Source of the DNA: Candidatus Kaiserbacteria bacterium RIFCSPHIGHO2_01_FULL_58_22
GTDB taxonomy: Bacteria > Patescibacteriota > Minisyncoccia > Phycocordibacterales > UBA2100
Assembly (NCBI GenBank): GCA_001781445.1
Contig: MFLB01000034.1
Span: 39,529-103,528 of the forward strand
Direction: 5' to 3'
DNA length: 64,000 bases
The position numbers were made by a program, and so were the translations under genes. The notes beneath the pieces are model-generated. The model made no database searches. It worked only from the letters and a program-made list of their open reading frames with translations, and was not told the origin of the DNA. Shown piece by piece: positions 32,822 to 41,356 of the stretch; position 1 is the stretch's first letter, and every line of letters begins with the position of its first letter.

Positions 32822-33745
32822 ATGTCCTGGTTATTCGTTGCACTCCTCGCACCGGCGCTATCAGCGCTCGGCAGTTACACCGACAAGTATCTCCTTGTCC
32901 ACCACGAAAAGACCGGCGGTATCGGGAGTGTAATGATCTTTTCCTCTCTCTTTGGGGCGCTTGTTATTCCGCTCGCCCTTTTTCTCAAAGCGGATATATG
33001 GAGCGTGCCGTCGTTTGAGGCGGTCATTCTTATCCTCAATGGATGCATAACGGTCGGCACGCTTGCGGCGTATCTCTACGCCATCAAAGAATCCGACATC
33101 GTATCCGTAGTCCCCGTTCTGCAGACAATCCCCGTTTTCGGTTTCGTGTTTGGCTATATCCTCCTCGGCGAAACACTGGAACTGCATGAAATAGGCGGCT
33201 CCGTAATCATCATTTTGAGCGCCATGCTTCTCTCGCTTGAGATCGAGGAAGATGCGAAGGTGCGGTTCAGAAAAAAAAGTTTCTTCTTAGCCGTTCTTTC
33301 GTCGTTCCTTTTTGCACTTTCGGGCATCATATTCAAGCTCATCGCGATTGAGCGCGGTTACTGGGAGACGCAATTCTGGGAGTACATCGGTATCAGCGCG
33401 CTCGGTGTCATCTTATTTTTTCTCGTCGCGCCGTATCGTCGAAGTTTCCTTGAAGTTGTGCGTCACCGACGCATCGGGGTCGCCGGACTGAACCTTGTGA
33501 CCGAGGTGCTTACTGTCTCCGCAGACCTGCTTTTGAATTTCGCGACATTGCTCGCCCCGATAGCGCTCGTCTATACCATCAACGGATTTCAGCCTGCGTT
33601 CCTTCTGACGTTCGCTCTCGTCGGTTCGTTCTTCGTGCCACAACTCATGCATCGGCTTGCCTTTTTACGTAAACACGTTGTCTTGAAGGCGCTCGCTATC
33701 GCGATAATGATAGTCGGTACCGTCGTCATCAATACGCCACAGTGA
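32822..33745 (+). CDS. DMT-superfamily (EamA-like) transporter
   Basis: 307 residues, ten predicted TM helices in two EamA repeats. LYAIKESDIVSVVPVLQTIPVFGFVFGYILLGETLE is the conserved end of repeat 1; PIALVYTINGFQPAFLLTFALV is the matching part of repeat 2. Family members export amino acids, nucleosides or other metabolites. Its pairing with the amidinotransferase suggests a guanidino compound, but this is inference. Confidence 0.85.
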   Translation: MSWLFVALLAPALSALGSYTDKYLLVHHEKTGGIGSVMIFSSLFGALVIPLALFLKADIWSVPSFEAVILILNGCITVGTLAAYLYAIKESDIVSVVPVLQTIPVFGFVFGYILLGETLELHEIGGSVIIILSAMLLSLEIEEDAKVRFRKKSFFLAVLSSFLFALSGIIFKLIAIERGYWETQFWEYIGISALGVILFFLVAPYRRSFLEVVRHRRIGVAGLNLVTEVLTVSADLLLNFATLLAPIALVYTINGFQPAFLLTFALVGSFFVPQLMHRLAFLRKHVVLKALAIAIMIVGTVVINTPQ

Positions 33746-33760
33746 TGCCGCTACGTGTCA

Positions 33761-34255
33761 TCATCCGTTGCGTACGAACGCCAAAACCGCGTAGGAGCCG
33801 AGGAGCCACCAGAAGCGGTAGGCTTCTCCGAAGACCGCTTGCGCGTCGGGGCCGAAGCGCCAGAGCGCGTCGAGGGCGGGCGTCGCGAGCCAGAAGGTCG
33901 TGAGGATGGCCGTGAGCGCGACGCCGCCGAGCGCCGCCTGTATCGTCTGCCCCGACTCCCCGCCCCACGAAAGCCCGATGCGCCCTATGAGAACGTACGA
34001 GACTACGACGAGAATGCCGAGAAGGACGGCTTCCAGGATGGGCGTCGAGAACTGCTCGGTGATGCCGCCGAGGAACGCCGCTTTTTTCGACGCGGAGAAG
34101 AGCAGGAGCGCGATGGGTAGCGCGAGCGCGAGCGTGCACGCGCGGCGCGCGCCGGAGCGCAGGCAGTCGAATGCCGCGAATATCGCGAAAGCCCCCAAGA
34201 TCATCCAGTCGGTCGGAACCGCGTTATAGAGAGAAGCCACCGGGTCAAAATTCAT
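33761..34255 (-). CDS. Four-helix membrane protein of unknown function
   Basis: 164 residues with hydrophobic stretches near residues 18-30, 40-58, 72-92 and 107-126, and a short one at the end (YRFWWLLGSYAVLAFV). No motif recognised. The start abuts repeat R5, whose TAAACT (34263-34268) lies 7 nt upstream of the ATG. Convergent with the DMT gene. Confidence 0.65.
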   Translation of the reverse strand: MNFDPVASLYNAVPTDWMILGAFAIFAAFDCLRSGARRACTLALALPIALLLFSASKKAAFLGGITEQFSTPILEAVLLGILVVVSYVLIGRIGLSWGGESGQTIQAALGGVALTAILTTFWLATPALDALWRFGPDAQAVFGEAYRFWWLLGSYAVLAFVRNG

Positions 34256-34338
34256 AGCTGACAGTTTACAGATTACAGTTTACGGCAAAATACGGCGATA
34301 TTGACTGTTCACTGTTAACTGTTCACTGTTAACTTTCT
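34256..34338. repeat. Junction repeat R5 (ACAGTT/AACTGT type)
   Basis: Left arm CTGACAGTTTACAGATTACAG and right arm TGTTCACTGTTAACTGTTC are imperfectly complementary around an AT-rich loop. It fills the whole gap between dnaJ and the membrane protein gene. Confidence 0.7.
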
Positions 34339-35442
34339 CTACAGCCCTTCTTCGCTCCGGAGCTTTTCGACGAGATCGCGGGCGCCTTTTGAAAGTTTCT
34401 TCGGGAATTCTATCTCGATCCGCACGAGAAAGTCTCCCCGCGCTCCCCTGCCGTAGGGCACGCCCTTGCTCCGGATGCGCAGGGTCTCTCCGTGCGAGAC
34501 GCCCGCCGGCACCTTCAGCATCTCTTCGCCGTCGAGCGTGTGGAGGCGGTATTCGCCGCCGAGGAGCGCGTCGGTGAGCTTAATGGGAAGAATGGTCAGG
34601 ATATTATTTCCCTCGCGCGAAAAATTCACGTCGGGCTTCACGTGGAGCTTCACGTACAGATCGCCCGGATTGCCGCCGGGCGCCGCTTCGCCACGTCCGG
34701 GCATGCGGATCATTTCTCCGTCGGAGACGCCCGCCGGTATGGAAATGCGTATCTCTTCTTCGCGCTTCGCGACGCCTTCGCCGCGGCATGCTTCGCACGG
34801 CGTTTCCGGCGTCTCGCCCTTGCCGCGGCAGTGCGGGCAGACGCGTGTCGAAGTGAAGGTGCCGAAGAAGGAATTGCGCGTCTCGCGGATGTCACCCTTG
34901 CCGTTGCAGGCCATGCAGGCAACGATCTTCGAGCCTTTCTGCGCGCCCGTGCCGCCACAGACCGTACATGCGGCAACCTTCGCGATGAGAACGCGGCGTT
35001 CGGAACCGAAAATAGCCTCGCGGAACGGCAATTCGATGTCTATCGAAATGTCGCGCCCTCTCGCGCGGCCCCGTGGCGAGCCGCCGAAAAACTCGCCGAA
35101 CACGTCTCCGAGATCGAACTCGAACGCCTGTCCGCCGCCGAAGCCGAAACCTTGCCCTCCGAAGGAGGGTCCGCCTCCGGCGGAGAAATTGGAAAAGTCG
35201 AAACCGCCGAAGCCGGGGCCCTGCGCCCCGCCGCCCGCGAAGGTGCGGCCGTAGGTGTCGTATTCGGCGCGTCGCTTCTTGTCGGAGAGCACGGCGTACG
35301 CCTCGCTCACCTCCTTGAACTTCTTCTCGTCGCCTCCCTTCTTGTCGGGATGGTACTTGTGCGCGAGCTTCCTGAACGCGCTCTTGATGTCTTCCTCGCT
35401 TGCTCCTTTCTGAACGCCGAGGACCTGGTAGTAGTCTTTCAT
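34339..35442 (-). CDS. dnaJ: Chaperone DnaJ
   Basis: 367 residues. J domain 1-~68 with HPD (KYHPDKKGG), a Gly/Phe-rich region to ~130, then four CxxCxGxG zinc repeats (CTVCGGTG, CMACNGKG, CPHCRGKG, CEACRGEG), and the C-terminal substrate domains. Type-I DnaJ. It has its own promoter: TATAAT 7 nt before the ATG. Confidence 0.96.
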   Translation of the reverse strand: MKDYYQVLGVQKGASEEDIKSAFRKLAHKYHPDKKGGDEKKFKEVSEAYAVLSDKKRRAEYDTYGRTFAGGGAQGPGFGGFDFSNFSAGGGPSFGGQGFGFGGGQAFEFDLGDVFGEFFGGSPRGRARGRDISIDIELPFREAIFGSERRVLIAKVAACTVCGGTGAQKGSKIVACMACNGKGDIRETRNSFFGTFTSTRVCPHCRGKGETPETPCEACRGEGVAKREEEIRISIPAGVSDGEMIRMPGRGEAAPGGNPGDLYVKLHVKPDVNFSREGNNILTILPIKLTDALLGGEYRLHTLDGEEMLKVPAGVSHGETLRIRSKGVPYGRGARGDFLVRIEIEFPKKLSKGARDLVEKLRSEEGL

Positions 35443-35449
35443 ACGCTAC

Positions 35450-35482
35450 ATTATATGGGTACTGCATGATTACGCAAATCAT
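35450..35482 (-). promoter_or_regulatory. dnaJ promoter with operator-like dyad
   Basis: Minus strand: TTGCGT (35472-35477), 16-bp spacer, TATAAT (35450-35455), then 7 nt to the dnaJ ATG. ATGATT (35466-35471) and AATCAT (35477-35482) form a dyad across the -35. This is not the CIRCE sequence. Confidence 0.6.
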
Positions 35483-35531
35483 TCTTTCTCGCGCTGTATG
35501 AAGATGTGCACAGCTGAACAAATATTCATAC

Positions 35532-35589
35532 AGGCAAAATGCCTGCCTTATATGGCAGGTTAAACCTACTAGGAGAGGTTAAACCTACT
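35532..35589. repeat. Hairpin and tandem palindromic words after dnaK
   Basis: CCTGCC/GGCAGG (35542-35559) forms a hairpin that competes with AGGCA/TGCCT (35532-35544). AGGTTAAACCTACT is repeated at 35557-35570 and 35576-35589; the second copy contains the dnaK stop codon. It may end or attenuate dnaK transcription. Confidence 0.5.
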
Positions 35590-37462
35590 GGGATTTAGGC
35601 GGTTCCTCGGGAGGTGTTTGCTTGTTTCCCGGTTGGTCGCTGGGAGGCGGAGTCTGTTGCTGGTTTTGTGACATCGCCTGCCCTATCGCGCTCATCGCGG
35701 TTGAAAGCGCTTCGGAAGCGGATTTAATCGCGGCGGCGTCCGTGCCGTTTCTTGAAGATTTGAGAGCGTCTATTTTTTCCTGCACGTTCTTCTTTATGTC
35801 CTCGCTCACTTTGTCGCCATGTTCTTTGAGCGCCTTTTCTGCGGCATAGGCAAGCTGGTCGGCGGCGTTCTGCGCTTCCACGAGCTCTTTCTTCCGCTTG
35901 TCGGATTCCGCGTTCGCCTCCGCGTCCTTTTTCATCTTCTCCACTTCCGCCTCCGAAAGGCCGGAGCGCGCCTCGATGCGGATGGATTGCTCCTTGCCGC
36001 TCGTTTTGTCTTTGGCTTTCACGCTCAAAATGCCGTTGGCATCGATGTCGAAGGAGACCTCGACTTGCGGCACGCCGCGCGGCGCGGGCGGGATGCCGTC
36101 GAGGTTGAAGCGGCCGAGCGATTTGTTGTCGGATGCCATGGGCCGCTCGCCCTGCACGACGTGTATCTCGACGGACGGCTGGTTGTCGGAGGCTGTCGAG
36201 AAGAGCTGGGAGCGGGAGGTCGGTATCGTCGTGTTGCGCTCGATGAGATGCGTCGCGACGCCGCCGAGGGTCTCGATGCCCAAGCTCAACGGGATGACAT
36301 CGAGAAGAAGTACGTCCTTCACGTCGCCACGCAGGATGCCGCCCTGTATCGCCGCGCCGATCGCTACGACCTCGTCGGGGTTCACGCCCATGTGCGGCTT
36401 CTTGCCGAAGAGTTTTTCGACCGCCTGCTGGATGGCTGGCATGCGGGTCTGGCCGCCGACGAGCACGACCTCGTTGATGTCGCCCGTCTTGAAGGGAGAG
36501 GCTTCCATCGCGCGCTTCGCGATCGCCATCGCGCGCTCGATGAACTCGGAAGAGAGCTCCTCGAGCTTCGCGCGGCTCATCTTGAGGAGCAGGTGGCGCG
36601 GGCCAGAAGAGTCGGAAGTGATGAACGGGACGTTTATCTCGGTGTCGACGGCCGTCGAGAGCTCTATCTTCGCTTTTTCGGCCGCTTCGTCGAGGCGCTG
36701 GCGCGCGAGAGGGTCGTTGAGGACGTCGATGCCGGATTCTTTTTTGAACTCTCCGGCTATCCACGCCATGATCTTCTGATCGAGATCCTTGCCGCCGAGG
36801 TGCGCGTCGCCGTCGGTCGAGCGGACCTCAATGACGTCGTCGCCGACCTCCAATACCGATATGTCGAACGTGCCGCCGCCGAAGTCGAAAACGGCTATCT
36901 TTTCGTTCTTCTTTTTGTTGAACCCGTACGCGAGCGCCGCCGCCGTCGGCTCGTTGATGATGCGCTTCACGTCGAGGCCCGCGATCTTTCCCGCGTCTTT
37001 CGTTGCCTGCCGCTGGGAGTCGTTGAAGTAGGCCGGGACGGTGATGACCGCCTCCGTGATAGTCTCGCCGAGGCGCGCTTCCGCGTCGGCTTTTAATTTC
37101 TGCAGTATCATCGCGGAGATCTCCTCCGGGCGGTGCCATGTTTCGCCCATCTTCACCTCGATGCCGCCGTTCGCGCTTTTTTGCGTTTCGAAAGGCACCG
37201 CCGCGCGGTCTTTCGCGACGGCGGGTTCGTCGAAGGTATGGCCGATGAACCGCTTTATCTGGTAGACCGTGTTCTTCGGGTTCGTGACGGCCTGCCGCTT
37301 CGCGAGGAGTCCCACAAGGCGCTCCCCCGTTTTCGAGACGGCGACGACGGAAGGCGTCGTACGCGCGCCTTCGGCGTTCTCTATGATCTCCGGCTCTCCG
37401 GCCATAACGGCCGCCATCGCGGAGTTGGTCGTTCCGAGGTCTATTCCGAGGATTTTTGACAT
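35585..37462 (-). CDS. dnaK: Chaperone DnaK (Hsp70)
   Basis: 625 residues. ATPase domain with GIDLGTTNSAM, VITVPAYFNDSQRQATKDAG, NEPTAAALAYG, FDFGGGTFDIS and VLVGGQTRMP; substrate domain with PLSLGIETLGG and LGRFNLDGIPPAPRG; helical lid and a Gln/Pro-rich tail ending EEPPKSQ. 22 bp downstream of grpE. Confidence 0.97.
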   Translation of the reverse strand: MSKILGIDLGTTNSAMAAVMAGEPEIIENAEGARTTPSVVAVSKTGERLVGLLAKRQAVTNPKNTVYQIKRFIGHTFDEPAVAKDRAAVPFETQKSANGGIEVKMGETWHRPEEISAMILQKLKADAEARLGETITEAVITVPAYFNDSQRQATKDAGKIAGLDVKRIINEPTAAALAYGFNKKKNEKIAVFDFGGGTFDISVLEVGDDVIEVRSTDGDAHLGGKDLDQKIMAWIAGEFKKESGIDVLNDPLARQRLDEAAEKAKIELSTAVDTEINVPFITSDSSGPRHLLLKMSRAKLEELSSEFIERAMAIAKRAMEASPFKTGDINEVVLVGGQTRMPAIQQAVEKLFGKKPHMGVNPDEVVAIGAAIQGGILRGDVKDVLLLDVIPLSLGIETLGGVATHLIERNTTIPTSRSQLFSTASDNQPSVEIHVVQGERPMASDNKSLGRFNLDGIPPAPRGVPQVEVSFDIDANGILSVKAKDKTSGKEQSIRIEARSGLSEAEVEKMKKDAEANAESDKRKKELVEAQNAADQLAYAAEKALKEHGDKVSEDIKKNVQEKIDALKSSRNGTDAAAIKSASEALSTAMSAIGQAMSQNQQQTPPPSDQPGNKQTPPEEPPKSQ

Positions 37463-37484
37463 ACCATTTAGAGAAAATTAGCGG

Positions 37485-38033
37485 TTAATGCGGGGAAGAT
37501 TTTAATACAACCTGCGCGGGACGCAAGACCCGCGCCTTTGTGCGGTATCCGTAGCGCAATATACGCACGACGGAGTTCGGCTCTCCTGGAACGTCATCGA
37601 CGCCTTGAACCGCCTCGTGAATTTTGGCGTCGAACATCTCTCCTACCTTTCCGTAGCGTTCTATCCCGTGCTGGCGGAGAGCCTCGATGAGCTGGTCGCG
37701 CACATGCTCCATGCCGCTCTTCCAGCCGTCGGAGACCTCCGCCCACACCTCGCTTCCAGCCGCCATGTCGAAGCCATCGAGCGCGGGGATGATGTCGTGC
37801 ACCAGCGCCTCGCGTAAAAGTTCCGCGCTCCGCGCTGCCCGCGTTTCCGCATCCTTCTTCGCGTTTATCGCGTCGGCCTTGCACCTCTGCCAGCCGTCGA
37901 GGTATTCCTGCCGTTCTTTCTTCACTTTCTCAAGCTCGTCGCGAAGTTTCTTTAGCTTCGCCTGCGCGGCGCCGAGGTCGCCAAGCTCCTCCTCGGGCTC
38001 AAACTGCACGTCGTCTTCTTGAGCATCGTTCAT
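37485..38033 (-). CDS. grpE: Nucleotide exchange factor GrpE
   Basis: 182 residues. An acidic N terminus and long coiled coil (LKKLRDELEKVKKERQEYLDGWQRCKAD) are followed by the beta domain with VVRILRYGYRTKARVLRPAQVVL. First gene of grpE-dnaK-dnaJ. Its -10 (TACACT, 10 nt before the ATG) is covered by a perfect dyad at 38041-38059. Confidence 0.95.
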   Translation of the reverse strand: MNDAQEDDVQFEPEEELGDLGAAQAKLKKLRDELEKVKKERQEYLDGWQRCKADAINAKKDAETRAARSAELLREALVHDIIPALDGFDMAAGSEVWAEVSDGWKSGMEHVRDQLIEALRQHGIERYGKVGEMFDAKIHEAVQGVDDVPGEPNSVVRILRYGYRTKARVLRPAQVVLKSSPH

Positions 38034-38040
38034 GACGAGA

Positions 38041-38059
38041 GCGAGTGTATCACACTCGC
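38041..38059. promoter_or_regulatory. Operator-like dyad over the grpE -10
   Basis: GCGAGTGT-ATC-ACACTCGC, a perfect 8-bp inverted repeat overlapping minus-strand TACACT. It resembles a heat-shock repressor site in position, but not the CIRCE consensus. Confidence 0.5.
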
Positions 38060-38097
38060 GACATCAAAAAAAGAATCGGAAATCAGAATCGGAAATC

Positions 38098-38418
38098 CTA
38101 TTTCGCGTCCGTGTCGGGAACCAGAGTATCGAGTAATTTCAGATCTTCGTCAGTAAGATATTCTCCAGTCACGTATTTATTGAGCAGATCGAGTTCTTCG
38201 ATAGTTAACATCCTTCCTTTCGGGTCGCCGATATTGTAGAGCGCACGCGTCACGTAGAGGTGTCGAATCCTCGGATTCTCGATCTTCAGCGACTCTTCTC
38301 GTATGAGAGCGTAAGGATTTTCAACTTCTTTATCCAAAAAATTGTATTCAAGCCTGTCTGCGCTGACTGACAATCCTTTCTGGGATCGTACTGGTCCTTC
38401 GTTGGGCTTTTCTTTCAT
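38098..38418 (-). CDS. Small soluble protein of unknown function
   Basis: 106 residues, highly charged, mostly helical in appearance. RIRHLYVTRALYNIGDPKGR is the most conserved-looking part, then MLTIEELDLLNKYVTGEYL. Coding is AT-richer than the ribosomal genes upstream. It follows rpsI by 36 bp in the same direction. No family recognised. Confidence 0.6.
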   Translation of the reverse strand: MKEKPNEGPVRSQKGLSVSADRLEYNFLDKEVENPYALIREESLKIENPRIRHLYVTRALYNIGDPKGRMLTIEELDLLNKYVTGEYLTDEDLKLLDTLVPDTDAK

Positions 38419-38454
38419 ATGCGGATATCGGGACGCATTATTTTTAACGGAGGG

Positions 38455-38853
38455 CTAGCGTTTGCTCCACTGCGGAGCGCGACGCGCCGCTTTGAGGCCG
38501 AACTTCTTGCGCTCTTTCCCGCGCGGGTCGCGCTTGAGGAAACCGCGCACTTTGAGGTCTTTTCGCTGTTCGGGAACGACTTCCGCCATCGCGCGGGAAA
38601 GCCCCATGCGTATCGCCTCGGCCTGTGCCTTGAGGCCGCCGCCGCGGACTTTCGCCGAAACGGCGTAGTGTGCGCCTAGCGCCGAGAGAGGCGCGTAGGC
38701 GGTCTGTACCATATCCTGAAGCGGAAAATACGCGTCGGCGGACTTGCCGTTGACTATCATGGACGCGCTTTTGGCCGCCTCGATGCGCACGCGCGCGGTC
38801 GCGGTTTTCCTCCGTCCAATTGCTTCCGTATATCGCTCTGGTTTTGTTACCAT
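38455..38853 (-). CDS. rpsI: 30S ribosomal protein S9
   Basis: 132 residues. AIGRRKTATARVRI, GGGLKAQAEAIRMGLSRAM and the basic C-terminal tail ending APQWSKR, which reaches the P-site tRNA in the ribosome. Directly follows rplM, the usual pair. Confidence 0.96.
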   Translation of the reverse strand: MVTKPERYTEAIGRRKTATARVRIEAAKSASMIVNGKSADAYFPLQDMVQTAYAPLSALGAHYAVSAKVRGGGLKAQAEAIRMGLSRAMAEVVPEQRKDLKVRGFLKRDPRGKERKKFGLKAARRAPQWSKR

Positions 38854-38876
38854 GATTCTTTTTTAGAAGCCGGCGG

Positions 38877-39224
38877 TCAGTCGCTGATTATAAGATTTTT
38901 CATACGAGAAGTACGGAATGTATTGCGAGGAAGCATACGTTCTACCGCTCGGCGAAGCGGCATTCCAGGCCCCCGGCGCTTCGAGAGCATCGTGAAGCTC
39001 TCTTTGCGCTGGCCGCTCGGGTAGCCCGAGTATGTCTTATATATTTTTTGCGTACGCTTTTTTTCAGGCATGGAGAGCTTGGCGGCGTTGGTTATTCTCA
39101 CCTGCACGTCTGAGCGTATGTGCGGCGTGTAGTCGGGAGAAGTCTTGCCCATGAGCGCTTTGGCCGCTTCCGAGGCGACTCTGCCGAGGCTTTTCCCCGA
39201 TGCGTCAATGGTGTATTCAGACAT
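38877..39224 (-). CDS. rplM: 50S ribosomal protein L13
   Basis: 115 residues, shorter than the ~142 of E. coli because N-terminal residues are missing. DASGKSLGRVASEAAKALMGK, YSGYPSGQRKESF and AVERMLPRN are conserved L13 sequence. Confidence 0.95.
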   Translation of the reverse strand: MSEYTIDASGKSLGRVASEAAKALMGKTSPDYTPHIRSDVQVRITNAAKLSMPEKKRTQKIYKTYSGYPSGQRKESFTMLSKRRGPGMPLRRAVERMLPRNTFRTSRMKNLIISD

Positions 39225-39242
39225 AAAACTATTGACCGTAGG

Positions 39243-39596
39243 CTATTTGATGAATTCGATTCGAGCCATTTCCCCCACGCGCTTCCCTACTCGGCCTAGT
39301 CGGACGATGCGCGTATACCCTCCCGCGCGTTTGGTGTAGCGGGTCGCGAGCTCTCGTAGCTTTCGCTCTGTGTCCAGGGCTCCACCGAGCCGCTCGACTA
39401 CAATGTGACTTGCGGCGAGGGTTCCCTTTTTGCTTGTCGTAATCAGGCGCTCCACATACGGACGAAGCGCTTTCGCCTTGGCGGTCGTCGTCGTGATGCC
39501 TTCGGAGAGAACGAGCGAGCGGGCGAGAGAGCGCAAGAGCGCGGTCCGTTGGCCCTTTTCGCGTCCGAGTTTTCTGTTGCGATCGTGATGCCGCAT
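39243..39596 (-). CDS. rplQ: 50S ribosomal protein L17
   Basis: 117 residues. MRHHDRNRKLGREKGQRTALLRSLARSLVLSEGI is the diagnostic N terminus; RTKAK-like TTTAKAKALRPYVERLIT follows. One base separates it from rpoA. Confidence 0.96.
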   Translation of the reverse strand: MRHHDRNRKLGREKGQRTALLRSLARSLVLSEGITTTTAKAKALRPYVERLITTSKKGTLAASHIVVERLGGALDTERKLRELATRYTKRAGGYTRIVRLGRVGKRVGEMARIEFIK

Positions 39597-39597
39597 G

Positions 39598-40569
39598 TTA
39601 TTGCCTGAGCGTCAGTCCGAGATTCGAGAGCGCGCGCTTGATGTCCTGCAGGCCCTTCTGGCCGAGGCCTTCGATGGAGAGAAGATCATCCTCGCGTTTG
39701 CGAACGAGGCCGCCGACGGTGCGGATGGACGCGTTGTCGAGCGCGGCTTCGACGCGCTGGGGAAGCGCGAGTTCCGTGATGCGCGTCTTCAGCATCTCGG
39801 CGTCGACGGCGGCTCCCTTCTCGTGGCGGGCGCTCGCGAGCGAGGGCTCCGTGGCGTCTCCCGCCTCGGCGCTCTCTTCTTCCTTGAAGCCGACGATCGC
39901 CTTGAGCTGGTGGATCATCGTTTCTATCGCCCGTTCGAGCGCTTCGCGGGGCTCCATGGTGCCGTCGGTCTCGATGAGGATGCGGAGGCGGTTGAAATCG
40001 GTCCGGTCGCCGACGCGCATGTTCTCCACTTCGTAGTTGACGCGGCGTATCGGACTGAATATCGCGTCGAGCGCGATGGTGCCGACCTCGACGCGGTCTT
40101 TCTGGTGCGATTCCTTCGGGATGTAGCCGAGGCCCTTCTCGGCCCGCATCTCAAGTTCGAGCGACGCTTTTCCTGTCATCTCCGCGATGTGGCTCTCCGG
40201 ATTCAGTATCTCCACTTGCCCCGGCGCCTTGAGATCGGCGGCGGTAACGGCGCGCGGGCCTTTCGCGGAGAGAGTGATGGTCTGGGCCTCGTCGGTCGCG
40301 ATCTTGAGTCGGATCTTGCGGATGTTCAGCAAAATGGTCACGACGTCTTCCTTCACGCCCTCGATGGTCGAGAATTCGTGCGAAACGCCGGGGATCTTCA
40401 CGTGCGTTATCGCGGCGCCGGGAAGCGAGGAGAGGATAATGCGCCGCAGGGAGTTGCCCAGCGTGTAGCCGTAGCCGGGATAGAGGCCGTCTATCTCGTA
40501 CGTGCCGCTGTGTCCCGACTCCGAGACGACGCGCGGCTTGGAGGGAAGGGCTATGTGATAATCGGACAT
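39598..40569 (-). CDS. rpoA: RNA polymerase subunit alpha
   Basis: 323 residues. N-terminal dimerisation domain (GYGYTLGNSLRRIILSSLPGAAITHVKI, KGLGYIP, VNYEVENMRVG) and C-terminal alpha-CTD (LALPQRVEAALDNASIRTVGGLVRKREDDLLSIEGLGQKGLQDI). The ATG at 40569 gives a normal N terminus; the frame opens 12 codons earlier. Confidence 0.96.
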   Translation of the reverse strand: MSDYHIALPSKPRVVSESGHSGTYEIDGLYPGYGYTLGNSLRRIILSSLPGAAITHVKIPGVSHEFSTIEGVKEDVVTILLNIRKIRLKIATDEAQTITLSAKGPRAVTAADLKAPGQVEILNPESHIAEMTGKASLELEMRAEKGLGYIPKESHQKDRVEVGTIALDAIFSPIRRVNYEVENMRVGDRTDFNRLRILIETDGTMEPREALERAIETMIHQLKAIVGFKEEESAEAGDATEPSLASARHEKGAAVDAEMLKTRITELALPQRVEAALDNASIRTVGGLVRKREDDLLSIEGLGQKGLQDIKRALSNLGLTLRQ

Positions 40570-40642
40570 ATGTTCATGTGCGGACCTATTGGTAATTGAA
40601 CACAAAAAACGCGTAAAAACGCTCGCGAGTATACACCAGATC

Positions 40643-41254
40643 TTATCTGCTGTAAAACTCGAACAGCGTCGGGTAATCCAGCGCGGTCTCGGCCGGAACG
40701 TACGACGGCTCTCCTCCGACTTCGATCGTCAGGGCTCCGGGGTCGTACGAAAGCCACTGCGGCGCGGCGCGCGAAGCCTCCTGCCCTTCCTCCGTGAGCC
40801 GCGCGAAGAGCGGGCTCCGCTTGCTTCCCTCGCGGATAGAGATCGTGTCGCCTTTCTTCGCTCGGTGCGAGGGCGTCGTTGTGCGCTTTCCGTTGATGAG
40901 CACGTGGCCGTGGGAGACGAGCTGGCGCGCCGCCCGCCGCGTGGGTGCGATGCCGGCGCGGTATATCACGCTGTCGAGGCGCATTTCGAGCATCCGATGG
41001 AGGCTCCCGGAAGGGTCCGCCGCCCGGTACGCCTCCTTGGCGTAGTTTCCGAGCTGGCGCTCGGAGATGCCGTACGTGTAGCGCACGCGCTGTTTTTCGA
41101 GAAGCTGGCGGCCGTAGTCGCCCCCGCCGCGTCCGCCGCGCCTGACCTTCTTGACGCGCGCTTCCGAAAGCGCGAACTTTTGGGTCTGCGTCTGCTCGAA
41201 GATGCCGGCGCCGAGGCGCTTCGCTATTTTGTATTTGGATTTTACGGGCAACAT
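40643..41254 (-). CDS. rpsD: 30S ribosomal protein S4
   Basis: 203 residues, zinc-less N terminus with FALSEARVKKVRRGG, SERQLGNYAKEA and the S4 RNA-binding domain LDSVIYRAGIAPTRRAARQLVSHGHVLINGKR. In other bacteria S4 represses this operon. Upstream is repeat R6. Confidence 0.96.
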   Translation of the reverse strand: MLPVKSKYKIAKRLGAGIFEQTQTQKFALSEARVKKVRRGGRGGGDYGRQLLEKQRVRYTYGISERQLGNYAKEAYRAADPSGSLHRMLEMRLDSVIYRAGIAPTRRAARQLVSHGHVLINGKRTTTPSHRAKKGDTISIREGSKRSPLFARLTEEGQEASRAAPQWLSYDPGALTIEVGGEPSYVPAETALDYPTLFEFYSR

Positions 41255-41259
41255 ATCAG

Positions 41260-41352
41260 ACAGGCGAATAGCGAACAGCGAATAGCGAATAGATCTCCTG
41301 AATTGACCACTTAATTTTAGTTTTCATACTATTCACTTTTCGCTTTTCTCTA
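41260..41352. repeat. Junction repeat R6 (GCGAATAGCGAACAG type)
   Basis: Left arm GCGAATAGCGAACAGCGAATA and right arm ACTATTCACTTTTCGCTTTT pair imperfectly. It separates rpsK from rpsD inside the ribosomal operon. Confidence 0.6.
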
Positions 41353-41356
41353 TTAA

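Noticed and set aside
35819..37096. 425-codon plus-strand frame opposite dnaK
   Set aside because: Shadow of dnaK codon bias; no motif, no promoter.
38041..38059. CIRCE element for HrcA upstream of grpE
   Set aside because: CIRCE has TTAGCACTC-N9-GAGTGCTAA; the dyad here has a 3-nt spacer and different arms.
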